Part shown: piece after piece, positions 13,799 to 27,600 of the stretch
Numbering within the stretch: position 1 is the stretch's first letter
Layout: each line of letters starts with the position of its first letter
DNA from: Moringa oleifera
Lineage: Eukaryota > Streptophyta > Magnoliopsida > Brassicales > Moringaceae
Direction of reading: 5' to 3'
Length of the DNA stretch: 64,000 nt
NCBI GenBank assembly: GCA_021397835.1
Contig: JAJFZO010000087.1
Location: forward strand, 1,178,001-1,242,000
Program-made: the position numbers and the translations under genes
Notes under the pieces: model-generated
Databases searched by the model: none
What the model was told of the DNA's origin: nothing
What the model saw: the letters and a program-made list of their open reading frames with translations, nothing else

Positions 13799-14305
13799 TG
13801 TTGAGTATGTGTGGAGACAATCCTATCTACAAAAGGGTGTATATTTATCTGAAAAGATATATATTTATCTGAGATGGCATATACTTATCTGAAAGGATAT
13901 ATATGCTTATCTGAAAAGGAATATACTCATCCAAAAGAGTATATACTTATCAAAAAAGATATTTTGAGATTCTCACACATCTATCTTTTGGGCCTTGGGC
14001 TCTACCATATAAAGGGGGGGCTTCTACCCATATAAACATGAGAGTGAGTAAGAGTCCTAGGGTTTTATTCTAGTAGAGTGAGGGCTAGGGAAACAGTTAT
14101 CTCTCTTGTAATCTATTTTCATAGTGAAAGGGTTTCCTGCAGTGGCTGCAAAGTGGATGTAACTTTCAATTGAGGGTGAACCACTATAAATCTTGTGTTC
14201 CTGTGATTGTTTACTTTCTTCTTGCTTTTATTATTGTTGCTTTCAAGTTATAGGGATTTGATATTTGATCCATCAACTAAGGATCTGGTTGTCAAATTCC
14301 CAACA
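13799..14305 (+). repeat. 3' LTR of the copia element
   Basis: The LTR is 507 bp. Compared with the 5' LTR it lacks 9 bp in the CACAATAGAGA region and differs at about 15 other positions, 14 of them transitions by my count. It ends CCAACA and is followed by the TTATG target duplication. Confidence 0.95.
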
Positions 14306-14310
14306 TTATG
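14306..14310. repeat. Target-site duplication, right copy
   Basis: TTATG matches 9251-9255 exactly. Confidence 0.93.
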
Positions 14311-14507
14311 TTCGTGCAATTTTTTTACACATTATCACAACATAAGATTTCATATTATAATAGATATACTATTAAAGATTCTTGTTTTAAAAATAACTAT
14401 TACTAGGATATGCATTTTATTCATAGTTTTAAATTGAGATCTATAAAAAAAATTACATCTATTAAAGATTTGCATTTTTGTTGGATTCTCAATATTATAT
14501 TTTTGTC

Positions 14508-14792
14508 TATAATTTTTATTAATTTAAATGGTTTTATGTACATATGTGATATGCATGCGACTTTTACTTATGTAATTATTTAAATATTTTTTTAAAATAT
14601 TATTAAAATAAAAAATATTTTTATACCAAACTTATAAGAATATGTTAACATATAAATATTTAAATAAAATAAAAATATTTTATTTATTTTAATAATATTT
14701 TAAAAAATATTAAGATAATATATAAATAAAAGTCATATACACATTATATATTAAGTATGTACATAAAATTATTAATATTAATAAAAATTATA
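14508..14792. repeat. Foldback MITE-like element, copy 1
   Basis: The left arm (about 14508-14629) and right arm (about 14670-14792) are imperfect reverse complements over some 120 bp. Shared blocks include TATAATTTTTATTAAT, TTTTATGTACATA, GACTTTTA and AAAATATTATTAAAATAAA. The central 40-50 bp is unpaired. No transposase is present. A related element lies at 51361-51586. Confidence 0.75.
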
Positions 14793-14799
14793 AAAAAAT

Positions 14800-15040
14800 T
14801 ATGTATTAAATTTTTTTTTAAAATATAAATTTTAAATTGATGTAATAATATTTAGAGGTCTCCATTTAAGACTCTAAATGAAATGCAAGGCTTTCTTTTA
14901 TAATTAATTCATAAAATATTGATATAAATTTAATTCCAAAAATATTCATAAAAAATTACACACCTAAACTTAAGGGTATTATAGGCAGTACAGAACAAGT
15001 CAAAGAATCCGACTGAACTGAGTCGGTCATCTCAAGTTTT
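14800..15040. other. AT-rich spacer and promoter region
   Basis: No gene is seen here; its right end leads into the promoter of the lysine-rich protein gene. Confidence 0.6.
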
Positions 15041-15046
15041 ACACGT

Positions 15047-15054
15047 TATAAATA
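15047..15054 (+). promoter_or_regulatory. TATA box of the lysine-rich protein gene
   Basis: TATAAATA is set in a GC-richer context about 250 bp upstream of the start codon at 15299. It predicts a transcript start near 15080 and a leader of about 220 nt. Confidence 0.7.
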
Positions 15055-15298
15055 GCCCCTGAACGAAGCAATCAGAGCCGCGTAAAATCATTAGGGAACC
15101 TCAAGTTTAGGGTTTGCTTGTTGCGGGCTACTGCGACTCGGAGGGAAAATCTTTCCCTTGCGTCTGTGAGCAAGAAGATCGAAGCAAAAACTCTGCTGGT
15201 ATTTCAGATCTCAGGTTTCTCGATTAGTGATTCAGGTTGTTTGATTGGATATTCTTTGGCGACCTAACAGAAGAGGAGTTTGTTGAATTCGACAAAAC

Positions 15299-17178
15299 AT
15301 GTCGCGGTGTTTTGCTTACCCGCCGCATGGGTATGTGAGGAACGGGGTGCCTGATGAGCCTTTGATCGAATCGATGAAGGTTCGTCAATTGAAACCTGGT
15401 TTTCGCCCAGTTAATTTAAAAACTGTTCTTGATTATGGCGTAACTTAGGAGGATTAACATACTAAAGTGTTTTACTGTTTTTTACTTCGGATGATTGTAA
15501 CTTGTTTTCTTTCAAAAACTGTATTTTCATTAAATTGTGAGAGAAGGATCATAAATATGTAAGTATATATCTGGACAGCACCATGATACCATGGAGGAAG
15601 TGTTTTATTCTGAAGTCATTTTGTAAAGTTGTCCATGGGTGAGGAACCTTACATGGCTTTAGAGCATAGTGAGGATGTGAACAGGGAAAGATTTATTAAA
15701 CCCAATATTTGAACTTTGTTCTTTCTTGCCACATTGAGGAAAGAAATCTTTTATTCTCCCATTACAGACTTGTTATTGTAACCAGTGGGTTTTCCATCTT
15801 ATTCTTACCTAGACTTTTTCTTTTAAAAAAATGAAAATCCCTGGAAATAGAAAATCTGTTAAATTACTGGAATATGTTTGAACTGTCCTTATGTTTCATT
15901 ACTTGCTGATGAGAAATTTGGTTTCAGAGCACCGAAGATCTTTTCAAATTTTCTTGTTCATTTTGTTTCCATGAAAAGATTGTGAATGGTTGTTCTGTTT
16001 TGAGTACTGTTTACATGTTGCTTTTGGACTGCTGATCTGGGAGTGTGCTTACGTATGAGGAATTGAATAATGTGTGGTGTAACGACTACTTGTGTTGGGG
16101 TTAATCTTGATCTATAATCAAGCTGTTTTGCTTCTTATTCTTGAACAATGGCATTTGCTACTTATTTGGCTGTGGATGCCCCCACTTAATTAGTTTGGTC
16201 AAGAGCTCCCTTAGCTTTCCTTAGTCTTCTGGTTAAAAATTGTTCTTCTGGTGCACTAAAGCTCCAAAGTGAAAGACGGAAGGCCAAAACAGAACAGAGG
16301 AAACTGAAGAAAAGGGAAAAGAAAGAGAAAAGGAGAGAGGCAAAAGAAAAGGAGAAGTCCAAAACCACTGGAATCAGTGATAATCCAATTGGTGGATACC
16401 TCCCAAAGAAAATAGAAGATGAAGCTGAACTGGAGAAGAGTGTTCTTACTGAAGAGCATGAGCAGCCAATTTCTTCCCAAAACCTTTTGTACTTGTCGGA
16501 CAGTTCCCAGAGCAGTAAGAAGAGAAAAATGGACTGTTCACCATCTAATGGAAGCCTGACTAATGGTTTGTACCCAGATATCTATTTGATAGGGCTTATA
16601 GCCTTTGATTCGTGGCTTTCTTCAGGTGCTTATATTTGCCTTGTTTGATTGTAAAAACAGGGAGGGTTGTTCGCATTCGGTTTTCATTCAAGAAGCATAG
16701 AGAACCTGATTGTTTGCCTAGTGGAGAAAATTTGTCTTCTACATCTGGAAGAGCAGATTCTCTTTCTCATTTTGGGGAGATTAACCTGCCATCATGTGAA
16801 GATAACAACGCAAGGACAGGTACTGGTGCTGATGAACGTTTACCAGTTGAGCTACCCTCATCCTCGGGGAGGAAAGATAGCGTTGCTAAGTGTACGATTG
16901 AAAATGCCCGTGAGCCCAGTAAGAAGGAGGTTCGAGATGAAGAATCACTATATAAAGCTTTAATTGAGGATTGGGTTCCACCTCCTATTTCCTTTGGTCA
17001 AAATGATGATGATGATCAAGAATGGCTTTTTGGGTCAAAGCGGCCGCGAGAACACAGAGTTGAAGAAGTTGCTATAGATGGAGATGCCTTGTGTTCTGCA
17101 AGTAATAGTTTGTGGCCGCGTGCTAACTTCCTACCCAGCGTCAGCCTCTATGCCTTACCCTATACAATTCCATTTTGA
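15299..17178 (+). CDS. Lysine-rich plant protein of unknown function (MSRCF-type)
   Basis: Three exons (15299-15379, 16262-16565, 16661-17178) join in phase and give 300 residues. The N-terminus MSRCFAYPPHGYVRNG is a conserved opening I associate with plant proteins annotated only as 'myb-like protein X-like' or uncharacterised. Residues 28-70 are a dense Lys/Arg/Glu helix (RRKAKTEQRKLKKREKKEKR), probably a coiled coil and a nuclear targeting signal. The rest is acidic and Ser-rich, with an ALIEDWVPPP motif near residue 235 and a hydrophobic end, LYALPYTIPF. No enzyme motif is visible. The first intron is long (882 bp) and may be regulatory. Its 3' end faces that of the minus-strand kinase gene. 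Confidence 0.85.
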
Positions 17179-17269
17179 GGTTGCTTGCATGGTGAGTGTG
17201 AGGAGAGCATTATCAAGACACAGATAAGAATAGAGTTCGCGGTGCTCTTTGTTTTTTGTATAGAGTGCC

Positions 17270-17359
17270 TTAGGTTAACCTTCATAGCAGAATTTTTCTC
17301 TCATTACAAAGCATTAGGTTAACCTTCATAGCAGAATTTTTCTCTCATTACAAAGCATT
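17270..17359. repeat. 44-bp perfect tandem duplication
   Basis: A 44-bp unit beginning TTAGGTTAACCTTCATAG is present twice, at 17270-17313 and 17314-17357, with two more matching bases. It falls in the probable 3' untranslated region of the lysine-rich gene. A smaller duplicated 12-mer, TTTCAAGTATGA, occurs near 17442-17466. Confidence 0.92.
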
Positions 17360-17602
17360 CATTGTGGATTGCAAACCTCCGGCTAGTGCTCAGGTCTAGT
17401 TTCCATTCAAAAAGGGAACAATTTTGCAGAGATATTGTACATTTCAAGTATGAGTTTCAAGTATGAGAGAGAAAACATTGTACTTATTTCTGGTGCAAAT
17501 CAGAAGAATTGCAATCTTCAACATTTGATATTTGTTTGAGAACTTGTTTCATGCCTCTTTTCTAGATATTATATTTTTTTTCCAAGATCAAATATGATAT
17601 GA

Positions 17603-19884
<2,282 letters not shown>

Positions 19885-20599
19885 CGTTTTCTCTCTACGA
19901 CCCTCTCCCAATTGTTGATGTTGGTCAAGTGTTTTCACTATTCTATCAAAAGCGAGACGCCAAACCCGAATCACTGTTAGTTTTTGACCACCTGAATCTC
20001 TTATATGATTTCTTGGTGGACTTAATGAACCAACCAGAGGAAAACTTCAAGTGGAAAAGACAAGCTGACAGACTTAAACAAGTCCCAAGAAAATTCCAAG
20101 TGGTTTCAAGTTTCATTGTCTTATCAATAGAAGAAGGGAATAAGGAAGTGGAATATGAACCGATGAACAGATAGCTGATAAGATTACGGATTGCTGAATA
20201 AAAAATAGTTGACTGTATGATTAACGAGTTCAATGTGTGGAGATAGAAGGAAATATTAGACGCCACGGATCTTCCAAACTTTGAATCTCTGACCGTCGTT
20301 TTACTTACTTTTCTCTGCCAACCATATTCTAAGTCGGGAACAGCCGCCAATGCTATGAAACTCATCCAGCTTGTGATTTGATTTATAAGGATAATTTTAA
20401 TAAATATTGATGACAAAATTAAATAATTAATTTTAGAATTTTGTAATTTATACTATTATTTTATTTTATAAAAGTTATTAATTATATACTTAAAACTGAT
20501 TTTTGAAGTAAAAAAAATTTAGAATAAATATCATTTTAAACTCCAAATCAATATTTATCTATTAATTTTATCAAAATTAAATACTGATAAAAATGATTA

Positions 20600-20670
20600 T
20601 CAAAAATTAATAATTTTTTATTATTAAAATATTTAATAATTTACTTAAATAAATTTTAATTTTTATTTCT
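20600..20670 (-). repeat. Dispersed AT-rich repeat, reverse copy
   Basis: Read on the minus strand this block gives AAAATTTATTTAAGTAAATT, then ATTTTAATAATAAAAAATTATTAATTTTT, the same order as the plus-strand copies elsewhere. It is shorter than the other copies. Confidence 0.45.
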
Positions 20671-21180
20671 GTTAATTTTTTATGATGATATCTATAATAT
20701 TTTTTTTCATCTAAAAAAATTTCAAGTTAAAATTTATCATGGAAGATTTTTAATTTAAATATATTTAATTTTTATATTTTTCAATAAAGTTCAATAGATT
20801 AAGATTTATTTGAAGATATTTTAAAACTTAAAATTTGCTGAAGAAAGAGAGCAAAACCTAAATTTTGAAATGATATTTATTCAAAAATTGAAAAATCAAA
20901 GATGAACAAAAAATTGATGTTGAACCATAAAAATATAAAAAAATATTTTAATATATATTATTTAAATAATTGATATTAAAAACAATATTTATTAAAAATA
21001 TAAATGATATTAAATATTTTTTAATTTATATTTTTCAAAAAAAATATTATTTTGATAAAAATTTCACTAACTTTGCTTAACATAAATTAATTACAATTGA
21101 ATTGGATCTATTTTATATGGATCAAATTCGTTAAAAATGTAGTTTACAATTCAACTGTTGACTTAATCTGAATATTAAAG

Positions 21181-21290
21181 CAATGAAAAGTGAAATTTTT
21201 TTAACCATTTTAGTAATGAAAATATTTTTAATTTTTTATAATTATTTAATTTAAAATTTAATTTAAATCAAATCAATATATTAAGATTCA
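21181..21290 (+). repeat. Dispersed AT-rich repeat, copy B
   Basis: The block contains AAAATATTTTTAATTTTTTA, then TTTAATTTAAAATTTAATTT, matching the order of the copies at 49201 and 60645. Confidence 0.55.
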
Positions 21291-21614
21291 ATTTATGACT
21301 TTCTAATACGAGAATTGATTAACCCTAAAAATAAAATATTAAAATATTTTGTAATTTTTATTTTTATTAATTTATACTTTATTTTTAAATAATTTAAAAA
21401 TAATATTAATTGAATGATATAGGACCCTAATCTCAAGCAAAAGCCCAATGATCTAGCCCAAGAGTCAACCCGATTAGAGACTATCAGCGACACGGCCCTG
21501 TCGCCAGCTGCTACTCCACCCTTTGGAGAATTGGTTACAAGTAGTCGATCACTTGAATTGAAAAATTGAACTTCCATTTATCAGTGTCAAAACCAAAACG
21601 TTGTTGAAGCTCTA

Positions 21615-21629
21615 ATGTTCTGGATATGA
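21615..21629 (+). promoter_or_regulatory. Four-codon upstream ORF overlapping the VPS35 start
   Basis: ATG at 21615 opens the frame M-F-W-I-stop. Its TGA (21627-21629) overlaps the VPS35 ATG at 21626 in an ATGA arrangement, and a second in-frame ATG follows at 21629. If the transcript starts upstream of 21615, ribosomes would have to leak past or reinitiate. Confidence 0.6.
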
Positions 21630-24600
21630 TGCTGGACGGGGCAGAGGACGAAGAGAAATGGCTAGCGGAGGGGATCGCTGGCATCCAACATAATGCCTTT
21701 TACATGCATCGTGCAGTGGTATCTCAAAAGAGTCCTTGTAATCGTAATTCCACCTTAATCTCATGGCTTACAAAACCCTAACCCTCTGGATTTTGGATCC
21801 GTATTATTTTAGGACTCCAACAATCTCAGAGAAGCTCTAAAGTATTCTGCGCAGATGCTATCTGAGCTCCGTACTTCGAAACTCTCTCCTCAAAAATACT
21901 ATGAACTCTGTAAGTTCTTTTCCTTCTGCCTGATCACGTGATCTCAATTGAATTTTGATTCTCATTCTCCTTTTCCTCTTTTTGAAGCGAGTGCCATTGA
22001 ATTTTGACTTCTGGTGATTCAGATATGCGAGCTTTTGATGAACTGAGGAAGCTAGAGATGTTCTTCAAAGATGAGAGCAGGCACGGTCTGTCAGTTGTTG
22101 ATCTATACGAGCTTGTTCAGCATGCTGGCAACATATTACCTAGACTGTGAGTGACAAGAGTCTCCACACTCTCTACGAATTTTAATGCCCAATCAATTTT
22201 TATGCAACAAATTTCATCTACGTGATGCTAATTTGGATGAATTTGAACAAATAGTCCGGTGCTAGTTAAGGAAGATTTCATTTAATTAAAGAATTGAGCC
22301 TTATTGTGCACTCATTAGTTTTTGTCCCAACCATGCAATAATTTTCATGGAAAAATATGTGACTGTTGGAAACTAAGTGGATGTTGCTGTGAGCTAGCCA
22401 TATTTTTGTACAAATAATCCCTGACGCATTAGGTTGAAACAAACTTTAAACTGATTTTCAGGGGAACCAGAAAGCGTGCTAGTTCATGACTGTTATGTCC
22501 TTATTTAGGTAAAGAGTTGAACTCATGGGAGAAGTACTCATGTTTGTTGCTTCTATACATTTTCCTAGTTCCACTGGAAGACCTCAAATGTTTTGAATGG
22601 TTGTTTGTTTAGTTTGATATCTCTTCTGATGTTACTGTAGGTTTTCTGAATTGTCTTCTGTTTTGTACATAATGTTAATAGATTAGAGCTTGGAGTTGAT
22701 GAAAGGAAGTTTTCTTTCATGTGGAATGCCGCACTAATTCTCTAAGTGGAAGAAAATCATGTTGAATATATATAATACAATAAAGACAGACTATGATTAT
22801 GGGCACACATACATACAAAACTTTGAAGACTATACTTAATGAAATATTGGGGCAATGTTATTGTTGTAGTTTTGAAGCCTAAAATAGGAAATGAAAGCAA
22901 TACATGGAAAATCTGTAAGAGAACTGTTTCCATTGCAGATTTCTGTTTACTATGCTTACTCATGCTGCTTCATTGAATGCTGTGAAATACAATTTGATCC
23001 TTATATGCAAAGAACAACGTCACTGTGGTGCTTTATCCTGTACAATGTAGCAATTTTGTGATATTTTGCAATACTTCATGATCCTGTGAATTTTGAGTTC
23101 TTGAGCTTTGGAGATTTTCCTGGTTGCATAAGCTTCCTTCCTCTTTACGTGCATGGGTTCCAAGCTGAAGCTCAATTCTTCACTCTAACATTTGCATCTT
23201 TGCATTTTGAATCATCACTGCTTTCTTGTTAGGTTTTGTGAAGTTCTTATTGTTATTCTACCAGGTATCTTCTATGTACAGTAGGGTCTGTCTGTATCAA
23301 AACTAAGGAGGTTCCTGCAAAGGATATCCTGAAAGATCTTGTGGAAATGTGTCGTGGTGTTCAACATCCACTACGTGGGCTCTTTTTGAGGAGTTATCTT
23401 GCTCAAGTCAGTAGAGATAAATTACCTGATATCGGCTCAGAATATGAAGGGTAAGAAAACCACTTGGTCAAGCTTTTCCTTGCCAACTGAATATAAACTC
23501 AATGCTGCACGTTTAAATTGATAAATTAAGATGACAAATTTTCTTTAATTATTTCTGAATTGGTTTGATGATATAAATAAAAAGCTGAAGGTTTTATTTG
23601 ACATATTTGTACTAGATACCGGCTTATTTTTAGAAAGAAAGAAGATGAAAAGGAGATAGAAAGGTAGACTTACAGATTTGAAACTGAATGTCATAATGAA
23701 TAAATATGTGTATTCTTTGGTTACCAGATTAGGAGAATTTGAAAATTTGTTTAGTTAATGAACAAAGTGGATGAATCACTAGAAGGCCTCTCCCTCTGTC
23801 TCTCTCTCTTTGGTAGTGTTCTGATTAATCTCACTTGAATATCCATGTAGGATAGGATTTCAGTCCTGGGTAATTTTTTTTCCTTTCCATTTTCTACAAA
23901 ACTTTTTGCTACTTTTTCATTTGGGCTGCTACATGATATTGTAGATGACATAAGCTATACTAGTCCTTATTCTGCTTGTTCGTCTTACTCATAGTTGGGG
24001 AGAATAGGGTAGGGATACCAATTATAGTACTGTGTTTTCCCTTCTCTGTAAAATTTGCCTCGGTCTGGTCCTTACATCTCTCATTACATAAGGGAAAATA
24101 GAAAACTAAAAAGAACCAACTTAAAAAAATTGAGGTAAGGCTTACCATCAATTATGTCTGTTTGGCTGCATGATGCTTGCCCAGTTCCAATTTGTCTAAG
24201 ACAGTGTTCTCCGTTAAAGTCTTGGGCAATAGTATTTTCTTATTATATTGTTGTCATCGATGTCTTGTTCATTCTTAAATTGGAAATGTATGATTTTATT
24301 GATTATCATATTAGGCCTTGAATTTTCATTATGTACAACCTTAAGTATGATGGATTTGGCATGCTCTTTTTCAGTTATTTATACAAATTGCTATTGCCTT
24401 CCTGCAGAGATGATGACACTGTGATGGATGCTGTAGAATTTGTGCTGCAAAATTTTACTGAAATGAATAAACTTTGGGTTCGAGTGCAGCATCAGGTACA
24501 TCAAAAATCTGTAAATCTTTATCATGCTTGGACATGCATGGCACCACTGTTCTTGCATGCTACAGAAGTAAAAATGAATTATAAGAGCATGCTTTTTGGC

Positions 24601-27600
24601 CATGCAGGGCTTATGGTGCTTGTGAATCATTCATACTCATTGGTGAACCTCAGCTGAAGTCTTCAATTGGGATTTCTGCTCTGCAGGGACCTGGTCGAGT
24701 TAAGGAGAAGCGGGAAAAAGAGAGGAGCGAGCTACGTGATCTTGTAATGTCAATATCTGTAACTATCATTAGATTAAACAGTATTGTTGTAGACTTTTCA
24801 AATAATTGTGTGTTTGTATCCCTTGATTTTCTTATTAGGTAGGGAAAAATCTCCATGTTCTCAGTCAGATAGAAGGTGTTGACCTTGAGATGTATAAAGA
24901 TACTGTTCTTCCCAGAGTCTTAGAGCAGGTCTACTCTGTAGTTTCTTTCTCTGTGAATCTTGCTTTTATTTAGTGGCATGCAGCATTATACATGCTTGCT
25001 GATTTCATTAAATTTGGATCTAAATCGGCTTGTACAGGTTGTTAACTGTAAGGATGAGCTTGCCCAGTATTATCTGATGGATTGCATTATTCAGGTCTTT
25101 CCTGATGAATATCACTTACAAACTCTTGATACTCTACTGGGTGCTTGCCCACAGCTTCTGGTGGGTAACCTTATTCAACTATATTTCTTTTAAAACTACT
25201 TATAATTGTATTTGTGAGCTGGTGGATCTTTATTTATATCGATACTTAGTGTCTTTACTCATATATTTTTCTTGTTTTGCTTCCATTTTCTTATCTAGTT
25301 TCTTTTAAGTCATGGTGTTATTCAAAGTCCCATTTTTGTTTGAATTACAAACTTATATAGAAACTTGTCTCGATATTTTGTGGTTCATGGCACAGACCAA
25401 GGGATATTACTGCATCAAGTCTATATCTTGATTTCCCCCGTTTTGGTTTTTCTTTGGTTGGGGTGGTTGATGAAGGATGAAGAAACTCTGATATAAATCC
25501 TAAAACTGCTCTCCTAGCTAGGCTCTATCAGTCAATGTCATTGATTTGATGGGGGGTTTTCAGTGGCCAGCTTCTCTGGACATTAGTCTCTCATCTGCCG
25601 CCGTTCTGTTAAGTGGTTAAGAATATTCAAACGTGCATTGGCAAAAACAAACTGAACAAGGTTAATTTAAATGCTTTGAATGTGAAAATGCAACACTATA
25701 CGGGAATAGGTCTTGTGTGGGTATTTTTCTCTCCAATGCAAAAGTTTATCAATGAGAGCCTTGTAATGTTAAGCACTTATCCTTTGTCCTTTCTTTTGTT
25801 TTGTCTGCCTTTCCTATTCCCTATGGATAATACAAAAGGCTACTAACTTATTCTTTTCTTTGTCCTGCATATGTTATCATTTGATTATCAGCCAACAGTT
25901 GACATCAAGACAGTATTATCTCAACTAATGGAGAGATTGTCAAGTTATGCTGCTTCTAGTGCAGATGTAAGTCATCAAACATGTACTTATGGCTCCTGTG
26001 CCTTCACATTTTTGTTGACTATGGTTTTTGGTGCCAGATATTACCTGAATTTCTGCAAGTGGAAGCTTTTGTCAAATTGAGCAATGCCATTGGAAAGGTA
26101 AATATTGATCTGGCGCTGCAAATGTATCTTCAAAAACTGTTCCTTGTTCTTGTGCAATGAGGTTATTGGAGATAATGAAGTGGCTTGAAGTGTAATGGGA
26201 AGAAAATCAACAAAATAAATTGTGGTGCTATCTCCCTAAATTTCTTGTCCTATATAAATGACAAAATCTATAATTAGACAGTTTGCATAGGTATAAATGG
26301 TTCAGCAACTTCCTTACCAACAACATGCCGAAGAAAACGGTGCTATTACCTAAGGTTTTAATACCATTCATAAGCTGAACTATATAAGGGCTTTAATTGC
26401 ATGGATCTTAGATAGTTTAAAGAGGGTAACCAGTGGAAAGATCAACTGAAGGATGTGGAAGAAACAGACATGGATAGTTCAAAAACCTATGCTTTGCAAA
26501 TCCTACCGAGAACCCACCCAAGGCAAATCCTACAAATATTGATAGGAAAAAAAAAATGTTTTTATAACTTAATTAGCTCAGCCGCATAGGGTTGTCTCAA
26601 TTGTCAAGCACAAATATGGGATTAGCCATAAGCTCAGACATTTTGGGTTATATTCTGCAACGGGATCATACTTGTGCTTAACATGAGTGCGTCTTGTGGG
26701 GCTAGGGCATCTATTGCAGGATTAACATGCAAGGGTGAGTCCAGTATTGACTCCGCATTTGGTGGGTTCCCCACTTTCAGATAATGATAATGATGTAGTT
26801 ATAATTTGATTAGCTCACAAAATTTTGATTATACCTTAAACCCAAAAAACTAAACTAGTTGCAGTTATTGCCATAAATATGTTTATTTCAATTTGAATCG
26901 TCTGAGGCTCTTATTGTAGAAGGATCCATATCAACAAATTGGCATATCTATAATAGAAGAGTAGAGTAGAAATTGGGTAGATATTTTCAACCATATTCTT
27001 GTGCTAATCATCATGGTGACTAACATCATAGGAGCCCCTCTTCTGGTCATCTTATATCATATTACATGATTCCATTGGCTGATGATTCTTTTTGAATAAT
27101 TTCTTATTCCATTTAACTATTGATTAATATAATTCATTGGGATTTGTATGTTTGATCTGAAATTTGGAGTTGCTATCGATAAATTGATGGCTACAGTTCA
27201 ATAACAGGTGATAGAAGCACAGGTTGACATGCCCATTGTTGGAGCTATAACATTGTATGTCTCCCTTCTTACCTTTACTCTTCGTGTGCATCCTGATCGG
27301 CTTGATTATGTGGATCAAATATTGGTATGTTTCCTCTCAAGGCTTACTTTACATTGCACTTGTGTTGGTATTCATAAGTATTGCTTAACCAGGTGCTACC
27401 TTTTGCCAAACTATACCTGCTAGTTAGAATGTCCATGCAACACTAGTCCTCTTCTAAGTTTGCATTTTATCATTTTGGGTGGGATAGTGCAAGTTTTGCT
27501 GTGGGCTTGATGGTTATCCATTGTTCAATATTTTTGTTAGGGAGCATGTGTCAGGAATCTGTCCAATATGCCAAAGCTTGAGGACAATCGAGCAACAAAG

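Larger units (their letters stand above)
9256..14305 (+). mobile_element. Ty1/copia LTR retrotransposon, structurally complete but inactive
   Basis: The element is about 5.05 kb. It is bounded by LTRs starting TGTTG and ending CA, with a TTATG target duplication on both sides. Inside lie a tRNA-Met primer-binding site, a gag-pol region in copia order (gag, protease, integrase, reverse transcriptase, RNase H) and a polypurine tract. The proteins look most like the Tork/Tnt1 type; that lineage call is from memory of the family. The LTRs differ at about 15 positions plus one 9-bp gap in roughly 507 aligned bases (hand count), so the insertion is neither fresh nor ancient. Several frameshifts and stops show that it cannot make its own proteins. 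Confidence 0.96.
20100..21610. other. AT-rich spacer between the divergent kinase and VPS35 genes
   Basis: No gene is seen. The region contains a reverse copy (about 20600-20670) and a forward copy (about 21181-21290) of the dispersed AT-rich repeat. The two genes' promoters should lie at the two ends. Confidence 0.6.

Noticed and set aside
19946..20416. A 156-codon minus-strand frame upstream of the kinase that might supply its N-terminus
   Set aside because: It is in a different frame from the kinase exon, shows no USP-domain pattern, and looks like open AT-rich sequence.
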